64,000 nucleotides of DNA, taken from positions 1 to 64,000 of the forward strand of contig NZ_SZUU01000004.1 in NCBI RefSeq assembly GCF_019583405.1, read 5' to 3'. A model generated the notes under the pieces. The model did not search any database, was not told the DNA's origin, and worked only from the letters and a program-made list of their open reading frames with translations. This document shows positions 9,796 to 20,027 of the stretch, one piece after another (position 1 is the first letter of the stretch; each line of letters opens with the position of its first letter). Origin of the DNA: Bacteroides fragilis. GTDB taxonomy: Bacteria; Bacteroidota; Bacteroidia; Bacteroidales; Bacteroidaceae. A program made the translations under genes and the position numbers.

Positions 9796-11128
9796 GGAGC
9801 TACATATTATTCAGAAAGTATGGACCAATCTGTGCCGCTTCGTGCTGGCAGGGGTGTTTATCTTTTCAGGATTCGTGAAAGCAGTCGATCCGTTGGGATC
9901 GGAATATAAGATACAAGATTATCTGGATGCTTTCGGGATGGGAACGTGGTTTCCGGCCTTTTTTCCTTTGTTGGCGGGTATTGTTTTGTCAGCTGTCGAG
10001 TTTTCGGTAGGTGTGTTTCTGTTTTTTGGTATCCGGAAAACAACCGCTACCTGGTTGGCTTTGTTGCTGATGATCTGTATGACTCCTCTTACTCTGTATT
10101 TGGCATTGGCTAATCCGGTATCCGATTGTGGTTGTTTCGGTGACGCCTGGGTATTGACAAACTGGCAAACATTTTGGAAAAATGTTATTCTGCTGATTGC
10201 GGCAATTTCCGTTTTCCGGTGGAAGCATCAGATGATCCGTTTTATCAGTGCTAAGATGGAATGGCTCGTATCTCTATATACTTTCCTGTTTGTGTTTGCG
10301 CTTTCGTTCTATTGTCTGGGCAACTTGCCGATACTGGATTTTCGTCCTTATAAGATAGGGAAGAATATTCCGGAAAACATGAGTATCCCGGCAGGGGCAA
10401 AGCCGACGGTTTACGAGAGTGTTTTCGTGTTGGAGAAGAATGGTGAAAAGAAAGAGTTCTCGTTGGAAAATTATCCCGATAGTACCTGGAAATTCATTGA
10501 AACACGGACCATTGTGAAAGAGAAAGGTTATGAACCATCTATCCATGATTTTTCGATGACTAATCTTGAAACGGGTGAAGATATTACAGATAAAGTACTG
10601 GCAGATAAAAACTATACATTCTTATTGGTAGCCCATCGGATTGAAGAGGCAGATGACAGTAACATCGATCTGATAAATGAGATTTATGATTATGCGGTAG
10701 AGCATGGTTATGGCTTTTACTGCCTGACCTCTTCGCTGGATTATCAGATAGAACAATGGAAAGATAAAACCGGAGCGGAATATCCGTTCTGCCTGATGGA
10801 TGATATTACGTTGAAAACGATGATACGTTCCAATCCGGGACTGATGCTGATTAAAGAAGGTACCATTTTAAATAAATGGAGTGATAGTGAATTGCCTGAT
10901 GAATATGCCCTGACTGACAAACTGGAAAACCTTGAACTGGGAAAACAGAAACAAGAGAGCGATGTGCATACTATCGGTTATGTACTCCTTTGGTTTGCTA
11001 TCCCTTTATTGATGGTTTTGGGAGTTGATATTCTGGTTGTGAAGCGTCTTGAAAAGAAACGTAAAAAAGCTGCTGACAAAGCTGCCGGAAATTCACAAGT
11101 CTCTTCTGAAACGCAGAAGAATGAATAA
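9785..11128 (+). CDS. DoxX/MauE-like membrane protein with C-terminal extension
   Basis: The 447-residue protein has four predicted membrane segments in the first 150 residues. A cysteine motif VSDCGCFGDAW (about 115) is typical of MauE/DoxX-like proteins. A further helix lies near 165-180, then a soluble domain of about 190 residues with a thioredoxin-like look (YTFLLVAHRIEEA, YPFCLMDD). A last membrane helix lies near 395-415 before a Lys-rich tail. The start is a TTG inside the previous gene; no ATG is available nearby. A role in thiol-disulfide handling is a guess from the family. Confidence 0.75.
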   Translation: MKDKELHIIQKVWTNLCRFVLAGVFIFSGFVKAVDPLGSEYKIQDYLDAFGMGTWFPAFFPLLAGIVLSAVEFSVGVFLFFGIRKTTATWLALLLMICMTPLTLYLALANPVSDCGCFGDAWVLTNWQTFWKNVILLIAAISVFRWKHQMIRFISAKMEWLVSLYTFLFVFALSFYCLGNLPILDFRPYKIGKNIPENMSIPAGAKPTVYESVFVLEKNGEKKEFSLENYPDSTWKFIETRTIVKEKGYEPSIHDFSMTNLETGEDITDKVLADKNYTFLLVAHRIEEADDSNIDLINEIYDYAVEHGYGFYCLTSSLDYQIEQWKDKTGAEYPFCLMDDITLKTMIRSNPGLMLIKEGTILNKWSDSELPDEYALTDKLENLELGKQKQESDVHTIGYVLLWFAIPLLMVLGVDILVVKRLEKKRKKAADKAAGNSQVSSETQKNE

Positions 11129-11168
11129 TTGAATCGTAAATTTATTAACCCTTTTAATAAAAAACAAA

Positions 11169-11924
11169 ATGAGAAAAAACATTGTTGCAGGAAACTGGAA
11201 AATGAACAAAACCCTCCAGGAGGGTATTGCTCTTGCAAAAGAACTGAATGAAGCATTGGCTAACGAAAAGCCTAACTGTGATGTTATCATCTGTACTCCG
11301 TTTATCCACCTTGCTTCTGTAACTCCTCTTGTAGATGCTGCCAAGATTGGTGTTGGTGCTGAAAACTGCGCTGATAAAGAATCAGGTGCTTACACAGGTG
11401 AAGTTTCAGCCGCTATGGTTGCTTCTACAGGTGCTAAATATGTCATCCTGGGTCACTCAGAACGTCGTGCTTACTACGGTGAAACAGTTGAAATCCTGAA
11501 AGACAAAGTGAAATTGGCTTTGGCTAACGGTTTGACTCCTATTTTCTGTATCGGTGAAGTTCTGGAAGAACGCGAAGCTAACAAACAGAACGAAGTGGTT
11601 GCTGCTCAGTTAGAATCTGTATTCGATCTTTCTGCAGAAGACTTTGCTAAGATCGTTTTGGCTTACGAACCGGTTTGGGCTATCGGTACAGGTAAAACTG
11701 CTACTCCTGACCAGGCACAGGAAATCCATGCATTTATCCGTTCTGCTGTAGCCGGAAAATATGGAAAAGAAATTGCCGACAACACTTCTATCCTTTACGG
11801 TGGTAGCTGTAAACCTTCTAATGCAAAAGAACTGTTTGCCAACCCGGATGTTGACGGTGGCTTGATCGGTGGTGCTGCTTTGAAGGTTGCCGATTTCAAA
11901 GGTATCATTGATGCATTCAATTAA
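11169..11924 (+). CDS. tpiA: Triosephosphate isomerase
   Basis: The 251-residue glycolytic TIM barrel interconverts dihydroxyacetone phosphate and glyceraldehyde 3-phosphate. GNWKMNKT is at the N-terminus (catalytic Lys). ILGHSERR (about 95) carries the catalytic His. [16 protein letters not shown] (about 166) carries the catalytic Glu and loop 6. Its very regular codon use suggests high expression. It lies 40 bp after the DoxX gene. Confidence 0.97.
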   Translation: MRKNIVAGNWKMNKTLQEGIALAKELNEALANEKPNCDVIICTPFIHLASVTPLVDAAKIGVGAENCADKESGAYTGEVSAAMVASTGAKYVILGHSERRAYYGETVEILKDKVKLALANGLTPIFCIGEVLEEREANKQNEVVAAQLESVFDLSAEDFAKIVLAYEPVWAIGTGKTATPDQAQEIHAFIRSAVAGKYGKEIADNTSILYGGSCKPSNAKELFANPDVDGGLIGGAALKVADFKGIIDAFN

Positions 11925-12016
11925 TTAAAAGATTAAGAACTGGAAGTTGGGGATGTTGGTTATGTCAATCAATCCATTCTCAATTTTCAGTTCTCCATTC
12001 CTCAATTGACAAGCTT

Positions 12017-12466
12017 ATGAAGAAACTGAGCTTACTGTTTTTACTATTGGTTTTTGCGGCAGGTGTGCAGGCTCAAAGCAATATTGTGAAGAGCCTGGAA
12101 CGTAACGTGCCGGGGCAAGGGAAAGTGACCATTCATCAAGATCCGCGTATTGCAGCTTTATTAGGTAGTGTTCCTCTCAGTACCGGTGAGCAGAAGATAC
12201 TCAAGTCTTCCGGATATCGGATACAGATTTATGCCGGTAATAATACTCGTCAGGCCAAGAACGAGGCGCACAACGTAGGCTCTCGGGTGAAGGAGTATTT
12301 TCCGGAACTTTCTGTTTATACCCCTTTCAATCCTCCACGCTGGTTGTGCAGGGTAGGCGATTTTCGTAGTATCGAAGAAGCTGATGCCATGATGCGCAAG
12401 CTGAAAGCAACCGGTGTGTTTAAGGAAGTCTCTATTGTTAAAGATCAAATCAATATCCCTCTGTAA
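12017..12466 (+). CDS. SPOR-domain exported protein
   Basis: The 149-residue protein has a signal peptide (about 1-20, [15 protein letters not shown]). Its C-terminal part fits a SPOR domain: [18 protein letters not shown] at about 67 and a second half [24 protein letters not shown] domains bind denuded glycan strands at division sites. The gene is 2 bp from folE. Confidence 0.8.
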   Translation: MKKLSLLFLLLVFAAGVQAQSNIVKSLERNVPGQGKVTIHQDPRIAALLGSVPLSTGEQKILKSSGYRIQIYAGNNTRQAKNEAHNVGSRVKEYFPELSVYTPFNPPRWLCRVGDFRSIEEADAMMRKLKATGVFKEVSIVKDQINIPL

Positions 12467-12468
12467 TT

Positions 12469-13053
12469 ATGTTAGAAAAAGAAGAAATCAACTCTCCGGC
12501 TTTGGAGGATTTAAAGAAGCATTATCGCAGTATTATCACTCTTTTAGGTGAGGATGCCGAACGGGAAGGTTTACTGAAGACCCCCGAACGTGTTGCTAAA
12601 GCTATGTTGACTCTGACCAAAGGTTATCACATGGATCCGCATGAAGTGCTTCGTTCGGCTAAGTTTCAGGAAGAATACAGCCAGATGGTGATTGTGAAAG
12701 ATATCGATTTCTTCTCTCTTTGCGAACATCACATGCTGCCTTTCTACGGCAAAGCGCATGTGGCTTATATTCCTAACGGTTATATCACCGGACTTAGCAA
12801 GATAGCCCGGGTGGTAGATATTTTCTCTCACCGGTTGCAAGTGCAGGAGCGCATGACGCTCCAGATTAAAGAGTGCATTCAGGAAACCCTCAATCCATTG
12901 GGAGTGATGGTTGTCGTTGAAGCCAAACACATGTGTATGCAGATGCGTGGTGTTGAGAAACAAAATTCTGTAACTACTACTTCCGATTTTACAGGTGCTT
13001 TCAACCAGGCTAAAACCCGCGAAGAGTTTATGAATCTGATTCGTCAGAGATAA
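12469..13053 (+). CDS. folE: GTP cyclohydrolase I
   Basis: The 194-residue enzyme opens the folate/pterin pathway by converting GTP to dihydroneopterin triphosphate. Zinc and active-site residues are in [21 protein letters not shown] (about residues 80-100) and the third ligand is in [11 protein letters not shown] (about 148). Length is normal. Confidence 0.95.
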   Translation: MLEKEEINSPALEDLKKHYRSIITLLGEDAEREGLLKTPERVAKAMLTLTKGYHMDPHEVLRSAKFQEEYSQMVIVKDIDFFSLCEHHMLPFYGKAHVAYIPNGYITGLSKIARVVDIFSHRLQVQERMTLQIKECIQETLNPLGVMVVVEAKHMCMQMRGVEKQNSVTTTSDFTGAFNQAKTREEFMNLIRQR

Positions 13054-13114
13054 GTCTGGTGTAGTATATTATTGGTATATAGGGGCAATCGCGCTGAATT
13101 TATTAGTATTTAAG

Positions 13115-13146
13115 TTTGTTTATATAGCTTTTGTTTTTTATTTTTG
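13115..13146 (+). promoter_or_regulatory. Promoter of the ECF sigma gene
   Basis: TTTG (13115-13118), 20 bp spacer, TATTTTTG (13139-13146): an exact Bacteroides -33/-7 pair, ending 31 bp before the chosen start. Confidence 0.75.
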
Positions 13147-13177
13147 CGCTGAATGAATTAATTTGTATTTCCAGCGT

Positions 13178-13750
13178 ATGCCCTCCAATTCCAGTGACTT
13201 AATCCGGTTCAATAAATTCTTTTCCGAGAATCAGCAACGGTTTATCCGGTTTGCATGGACTTATACGCGTGACGAGATCGTAGCCGAAGATATCGTTATG
13301 GAGGCTTTAATGTCCTATTGGGAAAACCGTCTTAAGATCTCTTCTGAGATCAATCCTTCTGCCTATGTCCTTACGGTCGTAAAGAATAAGTGCCTTAATC
13401 ATCTCCGCCATTTACAATTGGTCAATGAAGTGTCCGATCGCGTCAGTTCTCATTCAGAATGGGAGTTGTCCAATCGTATCGCCACTTTGGATGCCTGTGA
13501 ACCCAGTGCTTTATTTGCCGGAGAGGTGCAGAACATTATCGATCATGTGATTTCCCGTCTGTCCGCCAATACCGCCCGGATTTTTGTTCTGAGCCGTTAC
13601 GAAAATAAATCCCACAAAGAAATAGCCGAGATAATGGGAATGACTGTAAAAGGCGTTGAATTTCATATCTCCAAAGCCACCAAAGAGCTTCGTGTAGCTC
13701 TGAAGGACTATCTGGTCTTGTTCCCTTTCTTATATGACTTCCTCACTTAA
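13178..13750 (+). CDS. ECF-type RNA polymerase sigma-70 factor
   Basis: The 190-residue sigma factor has a region 2 (about 10-80, IRFAWTYTRDEIVAEDIVMEALMSYW) and a region 4 helix-turn-helix near the C-terminus (YENKSHKEIAEIMGMTVKGVEFHISKA). The start is the ATG at 13178, not the TTG upstream. It precedes a FecR anti-sigma, SusC and SusD, the usual Bacteroides set-up in which substrate binding at SusC signals through FecR to free this sigma factor. Confidence 0.9.
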   Translation: MPSNSSDLIRFNKFFSENQQRFIRFAWTYTRDEIVAEDIVMEALMSYWENRLKISSEINPSAYVLTVVKNKCLNHLRHLQLVNEVSDRVSSHSEWELSNRIATLDACEPSALFAGEVQNIIDHVISRLSANTARIFVLSRYENKSHKEIAEIMGMTVKGVEFHISKATKELRVALKDYLVLFPFLYDFLT

Positions 13751-13851
13751 AAAAACATTCAGAAAAATGTATTCCGGGTATCTGAAGAAGGTACTGCCCA
13801 TAAAAAAAGAACTTTTTTACTAGGGAGGTAATCTGTTTGCGTGTTATTAAG

Positions 13852-14811
13852 ATGAATGCAGATAAAAACAGACCTATGAAAATAGAAAAAGAAATATTAT
13901 ATCGCTACTTTAACGGGGATGCCGGTCCTGAAGAAGAAAAGAAGATCCGCCAGTATATTGAAGCTTCTGAAGAAAACTGGAAGGAATATCTTCGGGAGAG
14001 GAAATTCTTCGATACGATTATTCTGAAGGAGCGGGCCGTTTCTGTCCAAAAGCAGGCCGGGCGACGACGGATGATCCGTAGAATCGGTTTTGAATGCCTG
14101 AAGGTGGCGGCTGTTCTGCTGATTGCCTTGGGGACAACGTATTTTTGGCTTAACCGACCCTCCCAAACAGAATCGAGAAGTGTGGTCAGCACTTTGAAGG
14201 GACAGATGGCGAACATCACTCTTCCCGACGGTAGCCGTGTCTGGCTTAACTCCAATACCCGAATTGAGTATCCGCAAAACTTTGCAGATAAAAGACGTGA
14301 CGTAGAGATAGACGGCGAAGCCTATTTTGAGGTAACGCATGATGCAAAGAAACCCTTTGTGGTACATACTTCCGAAAAAGAACAGATTGAAGTACTCGGC
14401 ACCCGGTTTTATGTAGAAGCCTATTCGGGTACCAAGGAGTTTGAGACAGCCTTGATAGAGGGAAGTGTCCGTGTGAAAGCAGGCAATTCCCAGTTAACGC
14501 TGCGTCCTTCGTACAAAGCCGTACTTAAAGGGGGCAAAATGACTGTCGAAAAAATTACTGATTTTGATACTTACCGTTGGCGTGAAGGACTGATTTGTTT
14601 TAAGAGTAAACGGTTTACTGAAATACTGCGAGAGTTTGAAAAGTATTATGGTGTCGGGATAGGATTTGATGCCGCCAAAGTAGACAATCCGGTACTTACT
14701 GTCAAGTTCCGCTTGTCCGACGGAATAGAATATGCATTACGTGTTTTGCAGAGGGACGTGAACTTTAAGTACGTCCGGGATGATGAGAAGAATACATTTA
14801 CCATTAAATAA
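13852..14811 (+). CDS. FecR-family anti-sigma factor
   Basis: The product is about 319 residues. A cytoplasmic N-terminal part binds the sigma factor. One membrane helix follows (about 88-105, LKVAAVLLIALGTTYFW), then the periplasmic FecR domain (LPDGSRVWLNSNTRIEYP about 125; FEVTHDAKKPFVVHT about 160). A C-terminal DUF4974-like domain ends it (about 245-319). It should receive the signal from the STN domain of the SusC next door. The ATG at 13876 is an alternative start. Confidence 0.9.
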   Translation: MNADKNRPMKIEKEILYRYFNGDAGPEEEKKIRQYIEASEENWKEYLRERKFFDTIILKERAVSVQKQAGRRRMIRRIGFECLKVAAVLLIALGTTYFWLNRPSQTESRSVVSTLKGQMANITLPDGSRVWLNSNTRIEYPQNFADKRRDVEIDGEAYFEVTHDAKKPFVVHTSEKEQIEVLGTRFYVEAYSGTKEFETALIEGSVRVKAGNSQLTLRPSYKAVLKGGKMTVEKITDFDTYRWREGLICFKSKRFTEILREFEKYYGVGIGFDAAKVDNPVLTVKFRLSDGIEYALRVLQRDVNFKYVRDDEKNTFTIK

Positions 14812-14972
14812 ATTGTTGAACCTTTAATAAGAATACTGCCTATGAAGAATACCGCTTAAATCTGATTGAAACAAAAGGCCGGTAAGTACTGCAATACCTA
14901 CCAGCCTAAAGGAGAAACATTCTTCTTTTACCTGAAAAAGAAAAATATTAAATGAATTTATAAAGCAAAGAT

Positions 14973-17900
14973 ATGAAAAATACTCGTTGCACGGATTTTT
15001 ATGTACCTAAAAATTCGTCAATCAAACCATTATTTAAAACTATGAGAGTCACTACATTCTTACTTTTCTTTTGTGTATTCGGTGCCATGGCAGGTACTGT
15101 CAATTCTCAGAATGCAAGAGTGTCCATTAAAAAAACGAATGTCCCTTTAGAGGAAATACTGAATGAGATAGAACGTCAGACAGATTACCTGTTTATGTAC
15201 TCGAATGCTGTCGATGTGAAAAGACACGCATCAATCCATGTTTCAGAGAAACCCGTATCGGAGGTCCTGAATCAGCTGCTTGGAAATCAAGTCTTGTACG
15301 AGATGGAAGGAACACACATCATCTTGTCCGACAAGCACAGTCCCCGGAATACGATAATCGTACAGCAGGAAGACAAAATTCCGGTGAAAGGGAAGATTAC
15401 CGACATGGCGGGTGAGCCCATCATAGGTGCCAGTATACTTGAGAAGGGCACTACCAACGGAATTATAACAGATCTCAACGGCGGCTTTTCGTTGGATGTA
15501 TCTCCGGGAGCCATACTTGTCATCTCGTATATCGGATATGCCAAACAAGAAGTCAAAGTGATTCCCGGCAAGACTCTGAAGATAAAGATGAAAGAAGATG
15601 CCGAGTTGCTGGACGAAGTTGTTGTCGTGGGTTACGGTACGCAGAAGAAAGTAAACCTGACAGGTGCTGTTGAGACCATCGAGTCGGATGTCATTGAAAA
15701 CCGTCCCATCCGTAGTGCCACGGATGCACTTCAGGGAACAGTATCGGGGCTGACTGTCAGTTCGGGTACCGGAAAGCCCGGAGAGTTTGCCTCTTTCAAG
15801 ATACGTGGGAACACTTCCATCAATAGCGCCGGTGCTTTAGTGATTATCGACGGTATGCCGGGAGATATTAATGTGGTAAATCCACAGGATATTGAAACCA
15901 TTTCAATATTGAAAGATGCCGCTTCTGCTGCTATTTATGGTGCACGTGCTGCCGAGGGAGTGGTATTGGTGACTACTAAAAAGGGGGCTTCGGAGAAGGT
16001 GAAGGTAGAGTATACCGGTAATTTTTCTTTTAATTCTCCTACGCGTTTACCTGAAAGCAATACGGGATTGGATCATGCATCATTATCCAACGTTGCATTT
16101 GCCAATGCCGGATTGGCCGCTCCTTTTTCACAGAAAGCAATTGATGCTATTAAAGATCCCAATACCATTGCTATTCCTAACGGTAAAGAGTGGATATATA
16201 CTTCGGATGTGGACTGGATTGGTTTGATGATGGATCATAGTTTTCAGCAGACCCATAACTTAACTATTTCGAAAGCATCTGATCGTTTGAAGTATCTCTT
16301 TTCCATCGGCTGGCTTGATCAGAATGGAATGTTTTCTGAATATGGTCCTGACAATTATGACCGTATTAATCTCCGCTCAAATATCAGTGTTGAATTAATA
16401 AAGAACAAGCTGTCGTTTGATAGCCGTATCAGCTATTCACGGGGAGTAAACCTCTATCATGCTGCCGAAGGTTCGTGGTCAATTCCTTATATCACTTTTA
16501 TACAGGCTGGTCCCAATATGCCTATTTATGATCCGAATGGGAATTATTCCCGCCACCGAATGCAGTTGAATCCGATTCAGGCCTTGAAAGAAGGCGGTGA
16601 AGGGCGTACCCGTAATCAACGGATTGAAGGAGTATTTACTTTAGAGTATAAACCGGTGAAAGGTCTTTCTCTACGGGCCGTCGGAGGTGCGAATATTCTT
16701 GACGGACAAAAAAAGGAATGGCGTAGAGCTTATGGAAAATATGGTGTGGAAGGTTTAATCTCGACTGCTTTTGGACAAAAAAGCCCGAACTCTGTAACGC
16801 AGAACAATTCCCATCGACAATATCTGACCGGGCAACTGATTGCCGAATACAAAGGTGTATTTGGAAAACACGATATTAATGTTCTTGGAGGATGGTCGGC
16901 AGAAGAGAATCTGTATGAAGATCTTCAGGGAAAACGTACCAATATCATAGGAAATGAACTGCCTGCGCTTAATCTGGGTGATACGGACGGATGGTCGAAT
17001 GGTGCCGATGAAAATGAATGGGCATTGGTTTCAGGATTCATGCGTATGAATTATGCGTTTGCTTCCAAATATCTGGTTGAGGCCAACTTCCGTGCGGACG
17101 CTTCTTCACGTTTTTCAAAAAAGCACAGATGGGGCGTATTTCCTTCCGCTTCGGTCGGCTGGCGAATTACGGAAGAGAAGTTCATGAAGAATCAGCGCAT
17201 TTTCGATAACCTGAAGCTCCGTGTTTCCTGGGGACAGTTGGGAAACCAGAACGGGTTAGGAATGTATGACCATATTGCCAGTTATAATATTAAGGGGTAC
17301 TATCCGTTTAAGTCGGAACTCGGACAGTGGGCCGTCATTTCCAAACTACCATCGGAGACAAGAACCTGGGAAACGGTAGAAATGAATAATTTTGCGGTAG
17401 ACATGGCGTTTCTCAGAAACCGTCTGACAGTGACCGGAGAATATTTCATCAAACGGAACAAGGACATGCTGGTCAATGTCGAGGTTCCGAGTGTGATTGG
17501 AGTCGATGTGCCTACCGGCAATTATGGAGAACTTGAAGTGAAGGGTTGGGAAGTGACCGTAGGCTGGCAAGACCGGATTAAAGACTTTTCCTATAGTGCC
17601 CGTTTCAACTTATCCGATCAGAAAGATAAGCTCGTCGATTACGGAGTGGAGTATAACGGATTTGTGGCCGGTGTCAATCAGAAAGTTCAGGGATATTCTC
17701 TGGGGTCAATCTTCGGATACCGCACCGACGGATATTTCACGTCTGAAGAGGAAGTTAAGAATTCGGCTGCTTATAATAAATCTATTACCGGTGTAGGTGA
17801 TATTAAGTATGTTGATAAAGACGGAGATGGAAAGATTTCAGCTCCTAACGATCTGGAATATCTGGGCACCACCACTCCGCGGTACACCTTTGGATTGAAT

Positions 17901-18353
17901 CTGACTGCGGCATGGAAAGGGTTCGATCTGGGAATACTGTTCCAGGGTGTAGGCAAAAGAAATTTTTATTTGTCGAGTGAGGTGATGAATCCCTATTATG
18001 CTACTTGGAATAACTTCTCCTATAAGATGCACAATGACTATTGGACTCCGGAGAATCCGAATGCAGCCTTTCCGCGCTATTATGCCGGGGCCAATCATAA
18101 CTATCAGATTTCCGACCACTGGTTGCAGAATGCGGCTTACGTACGTCTGAAAAATCTGCAACTGGGATATACGATAGATCCGAAACTGACCAAATCATGG
18201 GGTATCCAGCGCTTGAGAGTCTATTTTAGCGGCGATAACCTTTGTGAGTATAGCAAACTGAACGATAACTTCGATCCGGAGCTGTCTAATGTAGACGGAT
18301 ATGTATATCCTATCATGAGAAACTTTTCATTTGGACTAAACGTGACATTTTAA
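14973..18353 (+). CDS. SusC/RagA TonB-dependent outer-membrane receptor with STN domain
   Basis: The 1126-residue receptor imports glycans together with the SusD partner. A signal region lies near 25-45. An STN domain follows (about 50-115, VPLEEILNEIERQTDYLF), which contacts FecR. A carboxypeptidase-regulatory-like domain (about 130-210) precedes the plug, with the SusC marker VVVGYGTQKKVNLTGAVE (about 217). The barrel ends in the typical FSFGLNVTF, with terminal Phe. The gap 14812-14972 holds an imperfect hairpin near 14878-14910 and no gene. Confidence 0.95.
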   Translation: MKNTRCTDFYVPKNSSIKPLFKTMRVTTFLLFFCVFGAMAGTVNSQNARVSIKKTNVPLEEILNEIERQTDYLFMYSNAVDVKRHASIHVSEKPVSEVLNQLLGNQVLYEMEGTHIILSDKHSPRNTIIVQQEDKIPVKGKITDMAGEPIIGASILEKGTTNGIITDLNGGFSLDVSPGAILVISYIGYAKQEVKVIPGKTLKIKMKEDAELLDEVVVVGYGTQKKVNLTGAVETIESDVIENRPIRSATDALQGTVSGLTVSSGTGKPGEFASFKIRGNTSINSAGALVIIDGMPGDINVVNPQDIETISILKDAASAAIYGARAAEGVVLVTTKKGASEKVKVEYTGNFSFNSPTRLPESNTGLDHASLSNVAFANAGLAAPFSQKAIDAIKDPNTIAIPNGKEWIYTSDVDWIGLMMDHSFQQTHNLTISKASDRLKYLFSIGWLDQNGMFSEYGPDNYDRINLRSNISVELIKNKLSFDSRISYSRGVNLYHAAEGSWSIPYITFIQAGPNMPIYDPNGNYSRHRMQLNPIQALKEGGEGRTRNQRIEGVFTLEYKPVKGLSLRAVGGANILDGQKKEWRRAYGKYGVEGLISTAFGQKSPNSVTQNNSHRQYLTGQLIAEYKGVFGKHDINVLGGWSAEENLYEDLQGKRTNIIGNELPALNLGDTDGWSNGADENEWALVSGFMRMNYAFASKYLVEANFRADASSRFSKKHRWGVFPSASVGWRITEEKFMKNQRIFDNLKLRVSWGQLGNQNGLGMYDHIASYNIKGYYPFKSELGQWAVISKLPSETRTWETVEMNNFAVDMAFLRNRLTVTGEYFIKRNKDMLVNVEVPSVIGVDVPTGNYGELEVKGWEVTVGWQDRIKDFSYSARFNLSDQKDKLVDYGVEYNGFVAGVNQKVQGYSLGSIFGYRTDGYFTSEEEVKNSAAYNKSITGVGDIKYVDKDGDGKISAPNDLEYLGTTTPRYTFGLNLTAAWKGFDLGILFQGVGKRNFYLSSEVMNPYYATWNNFSYKMHNDYWTPENPNAAFPRYYAGANHNYQISDHWLQNAAYVRLKNLQLGYTIDPKLTKSWGIQRLRVYFSGDNLCEYSKLNDNFDPELSNVDGYVYPIMRNFSFGLNVTF

Positions 18354-18363
18354 TTCTTGAATT

Positions 18364-19977
18364 ATGAAGATGAAAACTATATATCTTTGGTTGCTGACTG
18401 CAATCGTATTGTGTGGCTGTAGCGATTTCCTGGATCGGGAACCTAAAACCAATCTTTCACCTGCCAGCTTCTGGAAGTCGGAAAGCGATTTGAGACTGGC
18501 CACCAATGTGTTTTATCAGAATATGAATCGTTCGTATACATTAGATAACCAGAGTGCGGACGGTTTTGCTAACGTGAGCAATCAAGTCAGTTCGGGAACT
18601 CAGAGTCCGGGCAATACAGATGCTATCTGGACTGCGGCGTATAAGCAAATCCGGAATGCCAATAATTTTCTGGAGAATTATCAGAATGCCGAAGTTTCGG
18701 ATGCCGTCAAGAACCGTTATGCCGGTGAAGCCCGGTTCTTCAGAGCCTATTTCTATTTTAATTTAGTGAAGCGTTTTGGCGATGTTCCCTATGTACTGAG
18801 CACGCTCGATATGGACTCGGAAGAATTGATGGGCCCCCGCACTCCTAAAGAACAAGTGATTGCAGGTATCATCGAAGACCTTGAATTTGCGGAGACCCAC
18901 ATTCCGCTGAAAAGCAAATTGTCTACCGACGTGGGACGACTGACCAAGGGAGCCGCCCAGGCAATGCTTGCCCGTGTGGCGCTCTATTGCGGCACGAGAA
19001 ATAAGTTCCACGGTGACGGAGAGTATAAGAAATATCTTCAGATAGCCAAAGAAGCCAGTAAACGGCTGATTGACACGAAAGAATATTCTTTGTATAAAGA
19101 TTACCGCGATCTGTTCCTGCTGCCCGGAGAAGACTCAGACGAGCACATTCTTTCATATCGTTATTCTGCTGAGGCTGATACATACAATTCCCGTATCCGC
19201 GCTACGATAGCCGATCCCTCTCACACCCCTACCAAAGTGCTGGCCGATGCATTTCTCTGTAAAGACGGGCTTCCTGTGGAGAAGTCTGCTTATAAAGTAG
19301 AATATCTGCCTGCCGGTAAGGAGTTTGAGAACCGCGACCCGCGTATGGCACTTACTCTTTGGAAACCGGGAGATCCGTTCTTGGGAAAACCGTTTGTACC
19401 CAACCTTTCGAGCCAGACACGTACCGGATACATGTTCAAGAAGTATGGTGACGAAGAATCTTACTCGAATATGAAGTCGCGGATTGATGAAATACTGATT
19501 CGTTATGCCGAAGTGTTGCTTATCTATGCTGAGGCCTGTTTTGAACTGGAAGATAAGATCTCGGATGCCGACCTGAACCTTTCCGTCAACCGGCTCCGTG
19601 CCCGTTTCGAAGGTCATCCCGACCAATTGCCTGCCTTGACCAATGCTTTTGTAGAACAGCACGGTTTGAGCATGCGCGAAGAGATCCGCCGGGAACGCAG
19701 GGTGGAACTGGCTGCCGAATCGTTCCGTTACGATGACATTATCCGCTGGAAAACAGCCGAATCGGAATTACCGGTAGCCATCTTGGGTGCGAAGTTTGAC
19801 TCGGCGCTCTATCCGACAACTATACCGGGAAAAGACGTAACTTTGGATAAGAACGGCTTTTTGTTGGTGCAGAAAGCTGAAAGTCGTACATTTGATGTTT
19901 CGAAACACTATCTCTTCCCATTGCCGCTTCGTGAGGTATCATTGAATCCGGCATTAGAGCAGAACCCGGGGTGGTGA
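18364..19977 (+). CDS. SusD/RagB surface glycan-binding lipoprotein
   Basis: The 537-residue lipoprotein has a signal peptide ending in the lipobox VLCGCSDF (Cys about residue 19). A TPR-rich SusD fold follows (RFFRAYFYFNLVKRFGDVPYV about 125; EEIRRERRVELAAE about 440). It caps the SusC barrel and presents substrate. It starts 10 bp after susC. Confidence 0.95.
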   Translation: MKMKTIYLWLLTAIVLCGCSDFLDREPKTNLSPASFWKSESDLRLATNVFYQNMNRSYTLDNQSADGFANVSNQVSSGTQSPGNTDAIWTAAYKQIRNANNFLENYQNAEVSDAVKNRYAGEARFFRAYFYFNLVKRFGDVPYVLSTLDMDSEELMGPRTPKEQVIAGIIEDLEFAETHIPLKSKLSTDVGRLTKGAAQAMLARVALYCGTRNKFHGDGEYKKYLQIAKEASKRLIDTKEYSLYKDYRDLFLLPGEDSDEHILSYRYSAEADTYNSRIRATIADPSHTPTKVLADAFLCKDGLPVEKSAYKVEYLPAGKEFENRDPRMALTLWKPGDPFLGKPFVPNLSSQTRTGYMFKKYGDEESYSNMKSRIDEILIRYAEVLLIYAEACFELEDKISDADLNLSVNRLRARFEGHPDQLPALTNAFVEQHGLSMREEIRRERRVELAAESFRYDDIIRWKTAESELPVAILGAKFDSALYPTTIPGKDVTLDKNGFLLVQKAESRTFDVSKHYLFPLPLREVSLNPALEQNPGW

Positions 19978-20027
19978 GGCCGGATGACTGATATCGAGGA
20001 TATATTCCATAAATAAAAAAGTATGTA

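Noticed and set aside
11937..12010. TCAATTTTCAGTTCTCCATTCCTCAATTG-like stretch before the SPOR gene as a possible regulatory repeat
   Set aside because: Low-complexity Bacteroides spacer; no symmetry or conserved box could be supported.
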